A stretch of 64,000 bases of DNA from Candidatus Zixiibacteriota bacterium (GTDB lineage: Bacteria > Zixibacteria > MSB-5A5 > GN15 > PGXB01), in contig JAFGAL010000002.1 of NCBI GenBank assembly GCA_016933695.1, positions 62,001-126,000 of the forward strand, in the 5' to 3' direction. The translations under genes and the position numbers were made by a program. Below are positions 1-8,293 of the stretch, piece after piece (position 1 is the stretch's first letter; every line of letters starts with the position of its first letter). The notes under the pieces are model-generated. The model was given only the letters and a program-made list of their open reading frames with translations, did no database searches and had not been told where the DNA came from.

Positions 1-323
1 AGGCTGAACCGATCAATCGGTTTGGATAGCGCCAGCTCGATTCTGCCCCTGCTCAGGTATGATGGCAGAAGCCAGGCGGTCCCGAACACCATCAGGAACA
101 TCACGAATCCCCAGTATCCGTCGAAGAAATACCCGTTCACTTTGGCAACTAAATCAGGTGTGAGGAAATCACTGTTTAAAACGTCCTCGCCCATGATATT
201 CACGTTGGGAATCAATGTGAAGAGCATTAGCAAAAACAGCACGACACAACCGTACAGGTATAGAATTTTGCCGTTTCTGATCTCCAGAAAAGAATCGTAC
301 AGTATCGCCAGGAATTTAGTCAT
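1..323 (-). CDS. ABC-2 type transporter permease, N-terminal part (cut by window edge)
   Basis: The first 107 codons of a membrane protein run off the left edge of the window. It starts MTKFLAILYDSFLEIRNGK and has a first membrane segment at about residues 22-40, a short extracytoplasmic stretch, and a second hydrophobic segment near residues 73-90. This N-terminal layout is common in ABC-2 permeases. Its ATG lies inside the 3' end of the ATPase gene (8-nt overlap), so the two are translationally coupled and probably form one exporter. The substrate cannot be told from the sequence. Confidence 0.75.
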   Translation of the reverse strand, partial: MTKFLAILYDSFLEIRNGKILYLYGCVVLFLLMLFTLIPNVNIMGEDVLNSDFLTPDLVAKVNGYFFDGYWGFVMFLMVFGTAWLLPSYLSRGRIELALSKPIDRFS

Positions 324-1260
324 GTGGCACATTCCCCCTGATCAACTGCATGAAACTTTCTTCAAGACTTACCTTGATCGGTGTCACGGAAAGCAGTTCC
401 GCGTTGCGACCGCGCAGAAGGTCGATCAATCCGTTCACGTCGCGCGCCTCGTGGAAACTAATCGCAATCGCGTTCTGTTCGATTTGGGCATGCGGGTATT
501 TCGCTTTCACTTTGTCGGCGATATCATCGGTCAGCGCGGTCAGTTCGATCCGATAGGCAGGCTTAGTGCCGATCAATCCGCTCACGGGGCCGGTTTTGAT
601 CAGCCGTCCCCGGTCCAGAATCGCCACTCGGTCGCACACCGATTCCACCTCGGCCAATAAGTGGGAATTCAGGAAGATCGTTTTTCCCTGTTTTTTCAGA
701 TTGAGAAGGATTGCCCGGATTTCATGACGGCCGATCGGATCGACTCCGTCGGTTGGTTCATCGAGAAAGACAATCTCCGGATCATTGAGTAACGCCTGGG
801 CCAGTCCCAGTCTCTGCATCATTCCCTTGGAGTATTTCTTTATTTTGGTATGTCGCCACTGCGCCATGCCAACCAGTGCAAGCAGGTGGTCGGATCGCCG
901 TTTCGCCTCGATCTGCGACAACCCCGCCATGCCACCGTAACAGACCAGCATCTGTCCCCCAGTATGGTACTGCGGGAAGCGATGATTTTCAGGAAGAAAA
1001 CCGACTTTGGCGCGCGCCGGGGCTTTGGCCATGTCATGGCCGCTGATTCGTCCCGATCCGGCGCTGGGATGAAGCGCACCCAGCAGGATTTTCACGAGGG
1101 TGGTTTTGCCGGCGCCGTTCGGCCCGAGCAGGCCGAAGATCTCACCGGTGTTGACTTCAAGACTGACATCATCGAGCGCCCGCACTTCGCGTCCGCCAAA
1201 AACACCCCGAAATGTTTTGGAAAGACCGGTAACCTGTATGGCCGATGCGGTGTTGTTCAT
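316..1260 (-). CDS. ABC transporter ATP-binding protein (ABC-2 exporter family)
   Basis: This 314-residue ATPase should power the membrane subunit encoded just downstream. The Walker A motif GPNGAGKTT is at about residues 46-54, the signature YSKGMMQRL near 143-151, the Walker B segment VFLDEPTDGVDP near 164-175, and the switch histidine in NSHLLAE near 200. A C-terminal extension of roughly 90 residues follows the nucleotide-binding domain, as in exporters of the CcmA/DrrA/NatA type. Start ATG fits the family N-terminus. The cargo (lipid, drug or peptide) is not evident. The family call is secure; the transported compound is unknown. Confidence 0.92.
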   Translation of the reverse strand: MNNTASAIQVTGLSKTFRGVFGGREVRALDDVSLEVNTGEIFGLLGPNGAGKTTLVKILLGALHPSAGSGRISGHDMAKAPARAKVGFLPENHRFPQYHTGGQMLVCYGGMAGLSQIEAKRRSDHLLALVGMAQWRHTKIKKYSKGMMQRLGLAQALLNDPEIVFLDEPTDGVDPIGRHEIRAILLNLKKQGKTIFLNSHLLAEVESVCDRVAILDRGRLIKTGPVSGLIGTKPAYRIELTALTDDIADKVKAKYPHAQIEQNAIAISFHEARDVNGLIDLLRGRNAELLSVTPIKVSLEESFMQLIRGNVPHD

Positions 1261-1327
1261 ATCGTATCAGACGTTCCAATCATGTCGAAGTTGCACCATT
1301 GTTCGATGAATTGATGCCGGCGGGACA

Positions 1328-1570
1328 TCAAAACACGACCTTTACCACCAGTGATATCGCTCCGATCAGCAGTAACAGGAGAATAATCGGCGCAAATAAT
1401 CCCAGAATCGCCCCGGCAACTCCGATGATCACGCCGAACACGGTGCCGATCAGTCCGAACACCAGCCCGAAAATGCCGCCGATGATTCCGCCGATCAGCC
1501 CCAATCCGCCGGAGACCAGAAACCAAAGCGCCAGAAATGCGATGATAATTATTGCCAGAGGTTTATTCAT
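1328..1570 (-). CDS. Small glycine-zipper membrane protein
   Basis: An 80-residue, almost wholly hydrophobic protein starting MNKPLAIIIIAFLALW. The middle (about residues 20-58) is a run of closely spaced glycines (GGxxGGxxG and GxxxG patterns), typical of tightly packed membrane helices, and the last 20 residues form another helix. I chose the ATG preceded by AAAGGTGAG; a longer frame upstream lacks a comparable ribosome site. The protein lies 67 nt upstream of the ABC ATPase on the same strand and may be cotranscribed with it. No family recognised; it resembles generic phage-shock or small envelope stress proteins only in composition. Confidence 0.6.
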   Translation of the reverse strand: MNKPLAIIIIAFLALWFLVSGGLGLIGGIIGGIFGLVFGLIGTVFGVIIGVAGAILGLFAPIILLLLLIGAISLVVKVVF

Positions 1571-1766
1571 TACGCTCACCTTTCTTTCCTCTCTATACGC
1601 AAAAACAAGATATACGGTTTCAAACCTCATATCAAGGACCGAGTCGGTTTCGCACGGAAATCATCGGAAACATCGGTCGGTCAGACTCGTAATGCTTAAT
1701 GACAATGAAATAGAAAGCATCGGACGGAATGAACCGCATTGTGCGCAGCAGGGGTATAACCTCACC

Positions 1767-3095
1767 ATGACATGCATCCGGAGAATTGTCATTTTTCTGA
1801 TCGCCGCGGCGATCATGCTCCCGACCATCGCCACGGCCTCTTATCCGGAAAACTTCACCGATATTATCGACACGGTCAAGGCCAAAGCCTGTTTCGAGCT
1901 GGCGCAATCGGCTTCGGAGCGTGACGGCGGCAAGCTCTGGGGAGAAAAGTTGTACGGCCCGATGCTGTTTGTCGATCCGCAAAGCCGTATCGTTGTGGCC
2001 AATCAGCCCGATCGGGAGGACAAACTGGAACGAGCCGGGGGCTTGTATGTCGGCGATCTTGACGAATCGGTAAATATGGCCAACACCGCGGTATCGTGGG
2101 CTGGCGTGACCTGGGCAATGATTCTCTGGCCGAAACTGCAGGTTTCAGAATACGATCAGACGGCGCTGATGATGCACGAATCGTGGCATCGTATTCAGGA
2201 CCAACTTGGTTTCCCTGCCGTATCGTCGCAATGCGACCATCTGGATCAACTCGACGGGCGGTTCCTGTTGAAGATGGAATGGCGGGCGCTGGCGGTGGCG
2301 TTGATGAGTCAGAAAGCCAAACGCGAGAAGGCGCTGAAAGACGTTTTGCTTTTTCGATGGTTGCGCCGTCAGAAATTCGACAATGCCGCACGGTACGAAA
2401 ACGAGTATGAAATGCATGAAGGTCTGGCCGAATACACCGGCTTGAAACTATCCGGGCTGACCGACAACCAGCTTCGGCAGATTATGGCGAAACGACTCAA
2501 GGCCGCCGAAGACAACGAAAGTTTTATCATGTCATTCGCGTATCAATCCGGCCCGGCATACGGCATCCTGTTCGACAATCTCAAAATCGACTGGCGCGAG
2601 CAGTTGCCTGATATTAATGATTTCGGGGATTTTCTTGGCGAGTACCTGTCGTTTGTCAGTCCCGACAATGTCACCGAAGCGGCATGCAAACGTTATGACG
2701 CCTATGACGGCAATACGCTTTATGCCATTGAGCAGGCCAGGGAAGAATTAAAAACCAAATTGCATGATACGTACATCGCGATGTTTATTGACGGGCCGGT
2801 GTTGGTATTGCCCAACGCCAATATGAATATCGCCTATAACTCCGAAGAACATCTATTCCCGCTCGATGATTACGGTCTGGTGTATCCGACTTTGACCATT
2901 TCCGCCGACTGGGGCAAACTCACCGTCACCGACGGTGTTCTTCGCGACAAGAACTGGATGTTTGTCAAAGTAACCGCTCCGGAGGACACTACCGGCAATC
3001 CGGTCGCAGGCGACGGCTGGTCGTTGGAGATAAACGACGGGTGGAAAATCATTCCGGCCGGAGAGACCGGGAATTATATCATCACAAAAAAATAG
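1767..3095 (+). CDS. Secreted zincin-type metalloprotease candidate
   Basis: A 442-residue protein with a signal peptide (MTCIRRIVIFLIAAAIMLP, cleavage near ATAS). Residues about 137-141 read HESWH, a match to the HExxH zinc-binding and catalytic motif, and HEGLAEYTG at about 217-225 supplies a plausible downstream third ligand, an arrangement seen in gluzincin-like peptidases. The C-terminal 90 residues look like a separate beta domain. Alone on the plus strand between minus-strand genes. The frame is open far upstream, but only this ATG gives a signal peptide. No clear Shine-Dalgarno site precedes it; a TATAAC element lies 6 nt before the ATG. Specific family not recognised. Confidence 0.7.
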   Translation: MTCIRRIVIFLIAAAIMLPTIATASYPENFTDIIDTVKAKACFELAQSASERDGGKLWGEKLYGPMLFVDPQSRIVVANQPDREDKLERAGGLYVGDLDESVNMANTAVSWAGVTWAMILWPKLQVSEYDQTALMMHESWHRIQDQLGFPAVSSQCDHLDQLDGRFLLKMEWRALAVALMSQKAKREKALKDVLLFRWLRRQKFDNAARYENEYEMHEGLAEYTGLKLSGLTDNQLRQIMAKRLKAAEDNESFIMSFAYQSGPAYGILFDNLKIDWREQLPDINDFGDFLGEYLSFVSPDNVTEAACKRYDAYDGNTLYAIEQAREELKTKLHDTYIAMFIDGPVLVLPNANMNIAYNSEEHLFPLDDYGLVYPTLTISADWGKLTVTDGVLRDKNWMFVKVTAPEDTTGNPVAGDGWSLEINDGWKIIPAGETGNYIITKK

Positions 3096-3106
3096 CATGA
3101 GTGCAG

Positions 3107-5098
3107 CTATGGGGTGATTGTCGCGATTCGTCCCCCGCGCGAAAGGTAACTCGCCAGCTGGATGTACGAATTCAGACGTTGTTCCATGGACGCCAATCGA
3201 TCAACCAGTGAATCCGACAGATCATGTGCAAGATACGGCGTATCATTGACATTGTATAAATACGTTCCCGCTCCCACCCAATTGAACAGGAACAGCGAAT
3301 CCTGCACCAGGCCGAGTTTTTCATCTGCCACGATTACGGCAAATCCGGAGTCAGCGTTATCAAGCGAGAGAACATCCCTCCCCCACACGATACCGTCGGC
3401 CGTTATTCCCATCAGTGTCAATAAGGTCGGGAGAATATCCACCTGACTTGCGATGACATCGGTTTTTTGCGCAAAATCGCCGATAATGCCGGGGGCATAG
3501 ATAAACAGCGGGATTTTGAAATTCGCCGGGGCCAGCGGATATGTGCCGCTTTGATGCGGGTAATGATCGGCAGTGATGATAAAGATCGTACTATCCACGA
3601 ATGGTTCATTGCGGATACGATCGAAAAACCGTCCCAACGCCCAGTCGGTGTAATATAAGCTGTTGAGCTTGCGATTGTCCTCGGAGTTATCATCGAAACG
3701 TCGGAATCGCTCATCAGGGATCAGATAGGGATCGTGATAACTCAGCGACAGCGCGGTCAGATTGAACGGTCTCGGGAAGCTGTCGATTTTGTCCGCGAGT
3801 CGCTCGAAAAAGGCATGGTCGGCAATCCCCCATTTTCCCAAACGCAGGGCATCGCCGAAATCGTCTTCGCCGAAAAAGCGATCATATCCCACCGCGCGCA
3901 GGAATCCCTCCATGTTGTCGAATTCGATATCTCCGCCGTGGGCGAAGATCGAGGTCACACCGTACGTATCGAGGATTTCCGCGAGTGATCGAAAGGGATG
4001 CGATGCGGAGTATCGTTTCATGATCGACCGTCCGGGCAAGGCCGGAAACGAACAGACAATCGCCGGCAGACCGCGATTGGTGCGAATGCCGTTGGCGTAA
4101 AAACGCGTAAACAGCAAACCATGATTCGACAGGCTGTCGAAATGCGGCGAGATGTGCACATCCGAATCGAGTACACCGATGCGGTCGTTCGACCAGCTTT
4201 CCATGATGATGATAACCACATTGGGGATAAAACCGAGATTGCCATCTTCCCCGAGTTTTCGTGTCAAATCGAGACTATCGCATCCTGTCGGTTCGATATC
4301 AAGCATATCGCACACGGTATCGCAGGCATCATCGATGGGATAAAACGCAAACCGCTGTTTGTTCGGATCAGTCGGCGAACGACCGTCGCGCCATTCTTCG
4401 TACAACGAATGCCCGAACGTATACACGCTGTTCAGCGCCAGTTGATTGGCGAATTGGTCCTCGCAGAAAAACGCCGCGCCCCAGTCGAGCGCTTTCATGC
4501 CCAGTTTTCCCCGGATGGCAAACGCCAGCAGAGCAAGCACGATGATGTGCCAGATAATACGGCTCGACCATGACGGATACGATCGACGGCGAGTCAGGCG
4601 GTTCAGCGCGATTCTGATCGCGATATAGTACAATGCAGTCATTGCGAGTATCAGCACCAGCGACATCCAGAAGGCGGCGTCACTGACAATGCTGTAAAGA
4701 AACAGATCAGTATGTTCGAGATATTCCACCGCCCAGAAATTGAGACGGCTTCCGAAAATTCCAAAGAAACGAATATCGGCGATACCCAGAAAGATGAATA
4801 TCCCGAACCACGGGGTCAACACCCAGGCAAAGGCTTTCCGGATGCCTTTTTCATGAAAGTCCACTGTTGGCAGGAGTGTCAACAGGTAGAGCGGGAGGAA
4901 TAAAATCGCCAGGACTTTGGCATCGAATCGAAAGCCCAGCCCAAAGGCGTGCATGACATTGGATATCGCGCTGGACGATGCCACGTCGCGGTGTCCCAGA
5001 AGAAACAAGAGGCGCAAGATTGCAAAGCACAACACGGATACAATAAACACGGTCGCCCACACGGCGGTATGTTGCGGGATGTTGATTCGCTTTCTCAT
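3107..5098 (-). CDS. LTA synthase-family sulfatase (membrane phosphoglycerol/phosphoethanolamine transferase type)
   Basis: A 663-residue protein with about five N-terminal membrane helices (roughly residues 10-200) followed by a large extracytoplasmic alkaline-phosphatase-fold domain. Diagnostic pieces are MESWSNDRIG (metal-binding Glu) near residue 300, NGIRTNRGLPAI with the expected catalytic threonine, HGGDIEFDN, and ITADHYPH with metal ligands near residue 540. Members transfer glycerol-phosphate or ethanolamine-phosphate groups from lipids to envelope polymers. Without teichoic acids, a role in periplasmic glycan or lipid A decoration is more likely here. The start was placed at MRKRINIPQ, just before the first helix, with GGATGG upstream; the frame stays open to 5230. 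Confidence 0.85.
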   Translation of the reverse strand: MRKRINIPQHTAVWATVFIVSVLCFAILRLLFLLGHRDVASSSAISNVMHAFGLGFRFDAKVLAILFLPLYLLTLLPTVDFHEKGIRKAFAWVLTPWFGIFIFLGIADIRFFGIFGSRLNFWAVEYLEHTDLFLYSIVSDAAFWMSLVLILAMTALYYIAIRIALNRLTRRRSYPSWSSRIIWHIIVLALLAFAIRGKLGMKALDWGAAFFCEDQFANQLALNSVYTFGHSLYEEWRDGRSPTDPNKQRFAFYPIDDACDTVCDMLDIEPTGCDSLDLTRKLGEDGNLGFIPNVVIIIMESWSNDRIGVLDSDVHISPHFDSLSNHGLLFTRFYANGIRTNRGLPAIVCSFPALPGRSIMKRYSASHPFRSLAEILDTYGVTSIFAHGGDIEFDNMEGFLRAVGYDRFFGEDDFGDALRLGKWGIADHAFFERLADKIDSFPRPFNLTALSLSYHDPYLIPDERFRRFDDNSEDNRKLNSLYYTDWALGRFFDRIRNEPFVDSTIFIITADHYPHQSGTYPLAPANFKIPLFIYAPGIIGDFAQKTDVIASQVDILPTLLTLMGITADGIVWGRDVLSLDNADSGFAVIVADEKLGLVQDSLFLFNWVGAGTYLYNVNDTPYLAHDLSDSLVDRLASMEQRLNSYIQLASYLSRGGRIATITP

Positions 5099-5169
5099 AA
5101 TGCCATCCGGCATTCTGTGCCGGATGGGGCAATATAATAGATATTTACGATGATAAAAACAGGACTTTG

Positions 5170-5212
5170 AAAAAGAGTAACACCGGTCACCGGTAATGAC
5201 GAGACCGGTGTT
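5170..5212 (-). terminator. Intrinsic terminator after the sigma/anti-sigma/ybjQ operon
   Basis: On the minus strand a 10-bp stem (AACACCGGTC with GACCGGTGTT) is followed shortly by a T-rich run. It begins 8 nt after the ybjQ stop codon, so it should end that three-gene transcript before the sulfatase gene. The loop contains a second partial ACCGGT repeat, which could permit alternative pairing. Confidence 0.65.
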
Positions 5213-5219
5213 GAAATGA

Positions 5220-5534
5220 CTATTCGACAATTACCGCGGTGCCGTAAGCCAGCAGTTCAGCGGCACCCTGCATGATGTACGAGGTGGAGAAGCGCACTGC
5301 GACTATGGCATTGGCCCCAAGTTTGACGGCTTCCTCGACCATGCGATCCAGCGACTGTTCACGGGTTTCCGCCAGCATCTTGGTATAATCCGAAACTTCA
5401 CCGCCAACAATATTGCGCATCTGGGCCATGATATCGTGTCCGATGTGTCGGGCGCGAATGGTATTTCCCTTGACCAGACCCAGGCTTTCGATGATTTTTT
5501 TGCCGGGAATGGTCTCCGTTGTAGTCACAATCAT
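5220..5534 (-). CDS. ybjQ: YbjQ/UPF0145 family protein
   Basis: A 104-residue protein with the YbjQ family pattern: MIVTTTETIPGKKI at the start, GLVKGNTIRARHIGHDI, then AREQ-like ETREQSLDRMVEEA, LGANAIVAVRF and a C-terminal GTAVIVE. The fold forms small oligomeric rings; the biochemical role is not established. It overlaps the upstream anti-sigma gene by 4 nt, so it belongs to that operon and may be co-regulated by the ECF sigma factor. The family call is strong, the function unknown. Confidence 0.93.
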   Translation of the reverse strand: MIVTTTETIPGKKIIESLGLVKGNTIRARHIGHDIMAQMRNIVGGEVSDYTKMLAETREQSLDRMVEEAVKLGANAIVAVRFSTSYIMQGAAELLAYGTAVIVE

Positions 5535-5983
5535 CTGGTTACCTCTTTGTAACGATCTCTGTTATAGGCAAACAATCGCTCCCGTATCACCGACACGAGT
5601 AGCACGATCAGCCCCAGAATACCGGTTCCGACAGCAATTTTCAAAAGAATCGGGGTATCCGCATTGAGAAAAAAATCCATACACAAGCAGTAGGCACCGA
5701 TGCCCAGAAACAAGATTACGGAAATCGACAGCAAAATCCAGCCGGTTCCGCGTTCCAGCTTTCGGTAGAGGCTTTCCCAATAGCCCTGCCAGACGGATTC
5801 CGGAATGTCAGTGTATTTCACGGCGCCGGTCACCTCCTTCAACATTCGAAATGTGTCCAGTTCTTTTCGTAACTCCGGGTCATCGGCCAGATGCCGCTCG
5901 AACTCAACTACCTGCTCGGGCGTCAATTCTCCGTCGACATAGCCGGACAACATGGTATAGTGCTTCTTGTCATTCATCATCAA
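5531..5983 (-). CDS. Putative membrane anti-sigma factor
   Basis: A 150-residue protein with an N-terminal helical segment resembling anti-sigma domains (LSGYVDGELTPEQVVEFERHLADDPELRKEL, residues about 13-43, here described only by its key LSGYVDGELT start) and two membrane helices at about 82-103 and 112-132. The usual zinc-binding HisxxxCysxxCys set is missing, so it would be a non-zinc version. It overlaps the ECF sigma gene by 14 nt, the classic sigma/anti-sigma pairing. The inferred role is to hold the sigma factor at the inner membrane until an envelope signal releases it. Confidence 0.75.
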   Translation of the reverse strand: MMMNDKKHYTMLSGYVDGELTPEQVVEFERHLADDPELRKELDTFRMLKEVTGAVKYTDIPESVWQGYWESLYRKLERGTGWILLSISVILFLGIGAYCLCMDFFLNADTPILLKIAVGTGILGLIVLLVSVIRERLFAYNRDRYKEVTR

Positions 5984-6551
5984 TCAACAGTTTTGCCAGT
6001 TTTTTCCGGGCATAATACAGCCGGGACATGACGGTTCCTTTCTGGATTTTCAAAAGGCCTGCGATTTCATCATACGAACAATCCCGGAAATGTTTCATCG
6101 CGATAATTTCACGATCATCCGGATCGAGTCGCATAAGGGCTTTACGAATCCGTTGCACCTGTTCTTTCTGAATAACGGCCGTTTCGGGATTGGAATCCGC
6201 TTCCAGCAGGTATTCACAATCATCCAGCGCCACGTCGCGCGATTCCCGGTTCTGACGGCGTTGCAGGCAGTTCAGGCAGAGATTTCGCAGGATGGAATAA
6301 AACCAGGGAAAGAACTGCTGGTTCGGATCAAATGTATGCGCGGATTTAAACACCCTGATAAAGGCCTCCTGAGAAATATCATACGCCTCATCGGTATTAC
6401 CGACCATGCCAAGCGCCAGGTAATATGCCCGCTTTTTATATCGTTCCACCAACGCCTTCATCGCCTTCTTCTTGCGCGAGGCAATCCAACTGACCAGCTC
6501 ATTATCGCTGAGCGTTGTCTCTTCCGTTTTATATACCGGGAATAAAAACAT
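5970..6551 (-). CDS. ECF-type RNA polymerase sigma factor
   Basis: 193 residues with region 2 (YDISQEAFIRVFK, then the FFPWFYSILRNLCLNC segment, about residues 57-98) and region 4 (LDPDDREIIAMKHF, then the helix-turn-helix YDEIAGLLKIQKGTVMSRL, about 137-185). Group IV sigma factors of this RpoE-like layout recruit polymerase to envelope-stress or metabolism promoters. The neighbouring membrane anti-sigma gene overlaps its 3' end. The N-terminal 15 residues are not conserved-looking, so the start could be slightly further in. Family call is firm; regulon unknown. Confidence 0.95.
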   Translation of the reverse strand: MFLFPVYKTEETTLSDNELVSWIASRKKKAMKALVERYKKRAYYLALGMVGNTDEAYDISQEAFIRVFKSAHTFDPNQQFFPWFYSILRNLCLNCLQRRQNRESRDVALDDCEYLLEADSNPETAVIQKEQVQRIRKALMRLDPDDREIIAMKHFRDCSYDEIAGLLKIQKGTVMSRLYYARKKLAKLLIDDE

Positions 6552-6613
6552 ATATTCGAAAAAAGATGAAATTTATATCGTTGCGCAACAAGAAATTATG
6601 ATTTTTGTTGAGA

Positions 6614-8290
6614 TTATCGGGCCTTATTGTCGGGAAGGCTGAGCATGCGGTCGATCTCCGCGCCTTTTTCGGACTCATCCAGTCTTTTAATCGTTATTAT
6701 ATTCCGGCCGGCCTTTTTGCCTTCCGACACTTTTTGCACCGCGTAGTGATCATTGCTGACCAGGGCGATTTGATGCAGGTGCGTGATGACCAGAAGCTGG
6801 AAGTTTTTCGCCAGCCGTGCCAGCCGTTTCGCTACGGCATTGGCGGTCGCCCCGCCGATGCCGGCATCGATTTCATCAAATACCAGCAGACGTCGATCTT
6901 TATTCATGTCGCGCTTGTCCGCCGCCTTCACTGCCAGCATCACCCGTGAGATTTCTCCGCCCGATGCGATCTTGCTGAGTGGTTTGAGCGGTTCGCCGGG
7001 ATTGGCGGTGAACAGAAAACGCCCGGTCTCCAGACCTTCCGGGCCGGGACGCACCCGGCTGTTGCCGAGTAGGACACCATCGGCGTCCGGTTCGTATAGA
7101 AACTCGAATTCAAAGCCGGCGTCGGCCATACCCAGTTCCGTTAATTCAGTTATGGTCAATTTCGCCAGTTTCTTCGCGGCGGTTTGTCTTGCCTCTGAAA
7201 TCTTCACCGCCAGTTTGGCGTACTCATCGAACAACTGCATTTCCTGTTTTTTCAATGATGACAATTGCGCCTCGACATCGATTGTCTTTTCGAGTCGGGT
7301 ATTGATTTCGGTCAAGGTGGCCAGGATCGTCTCTTCGGTCCCGCCGTATTTTTTCTTGAGGCGATACAGCTCATCCAGACGCGCGTTGATTTCCTCCAGC
7401 CGTTCCGGATCGTCGGGGATCGATGAGCGATACGCCTCGATTTCGGTTCGTAATTCATCGAGATTGATCATCGCGGTATCGAGCAGTTCCAGTCGTTTGA
7501 CCAGCGCCTTGTCAAGCTCGGCCATGTGGGATAACTCCCGATGACAAAGCCCCAGCGCCGGCATCGCCCCGGAATCATCGCTTTCAAGCAGGTCCAGTAC
7601 CGCACCGCTTTTTTCGCCCAGTTCGCGCGAGGAATCGAGAATTCTCTTTTCGGCGAGGATTTCTTCTTCTTCGCCCACCCGGATATCAGCCGTTTCGATT
7701 TCCTCTTGTTGGAAAAGAAGTAAATCCCGTTCGTTTTTGGCGCGCTCTTTGCCTTCGAGAAGTGCGGCCAGTTGTCTTCGCGTTTCATGCCAGCCTTCGT
7801 ATCTGTCACGCGCTTCGTCGACGGCATCTTCCTGATTCGCGAAATGATCCAGAAACGACAGATGATAGCGATCATCGAGCAATTGCTGATGCGCATGCTG
7901 ACCGAACAGCTCCGCCAGATATGCGGTCAGCGGCTTGAGTTGTGCCAGAGTCACCAATTGATCGTTGACGAATATCCGGGCCGCGCGCGCCAGCGGGATT
8001 TCTTTGCGCAGGACCATCTCATCACTTGACATATCAATGCCCGCATCATTGAGGATCGATGCGATCCGTTTCGATTTGCCGCCATCGAAAACCGCTTCGA
8101 TCACCGCCAGATCCGATCCGGAACGGACGTCATCCTTGTCCGCCTTCTCCCCCAGCACCTGCGCCAGCGCTCCGACGATGACCGATTTACCCGCGCCGGT
8201 TTCACCGGTGAGAACATTCATTCCCGGTTCGAAATCGACATCGAGACAATCGACCAGTGCGAAATTCTCGATATGTATCCGCTTCAGCAT
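6614..8290 (-). CDS. recN: DNA repair protein RecN
   Basis: An SMC-like ATPase of 558 residues acting early in double-strand break repair. It begins MLKRIHIENFALVD, has Walker A GETGAGKS at about residues 29-36, a long central coiled coil (about 160-370), the signature-like ASGGEISR near 443, and a Walker B/D-loop LLVFDEIDAGIGG near 473. Length matches RecN (about 550). The start is 3 nt after the dnaG stop, and the sequence upstream (CGGGAT) serves as ribosome site, so it is the last gene of a mutS2-dnaG-recN transcript. Confidence 0.97.
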   Translation of the reverse strand: MLKRIHIENFALVDCLDVDFEPGMNVLTGETGAGKSVIVGALAQVLGEKADKDDVRSGSDLAVIEAVFDGGKSKRIASILNDAGIDMSSDEMVLRKEIPLARAARIFVNDQLVTLAQLKPLTAYLAELFGQHAHQQLLDDRYHLSFLDHFANQEDAVDEARDRYEGWHETRRQLAALLEGKERAKNERDLLLFQQEEIETADIRVGEEEEILAEKRILDSSRELGEKSGAVLDLLESDDSGAMPALGLCHRELSHMAELDKALVKRLELLDTAMINLDELRTEIEAYRSSIPDDPERLEEINARLDELYRLKKKYGGTEETILATLTEINTRLEKTIDVEAQLSSLKKQEMQLFDEYAKLAVKISEARQTAAKKLAKLTITELTELGMADAGFEFEFLYEPDADGVLLGNSRVRPGPEGLETGRFLFTANPGEPLKPLSKIASGGEISRVMLAVKAADKRDMNKDRRLLVFDEIDAGIGGATANAVAKRLARLAKNFQLLVITHLHQIALVSNDHYAVQKVSEGKKAGRNIITIKRLDESEKGAEIDRMLSLPDNKAR

Positions 8291-8293
8291 AGT

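Noticed and set aside
1245-1766. Long N-terminal extension of the metalloprotease frame
   Set aside because: It overlaps antisense genes and has Pro-rich shadow-like sequence; the signal peptide fixes the start at 1767.
5099-5230. Longer N-terminus of the LTA synthase-like protein
   Set aside because: It would run through the terminator hairpin of the neighbouring operon and precede the first membrane helix with non-family sequence.
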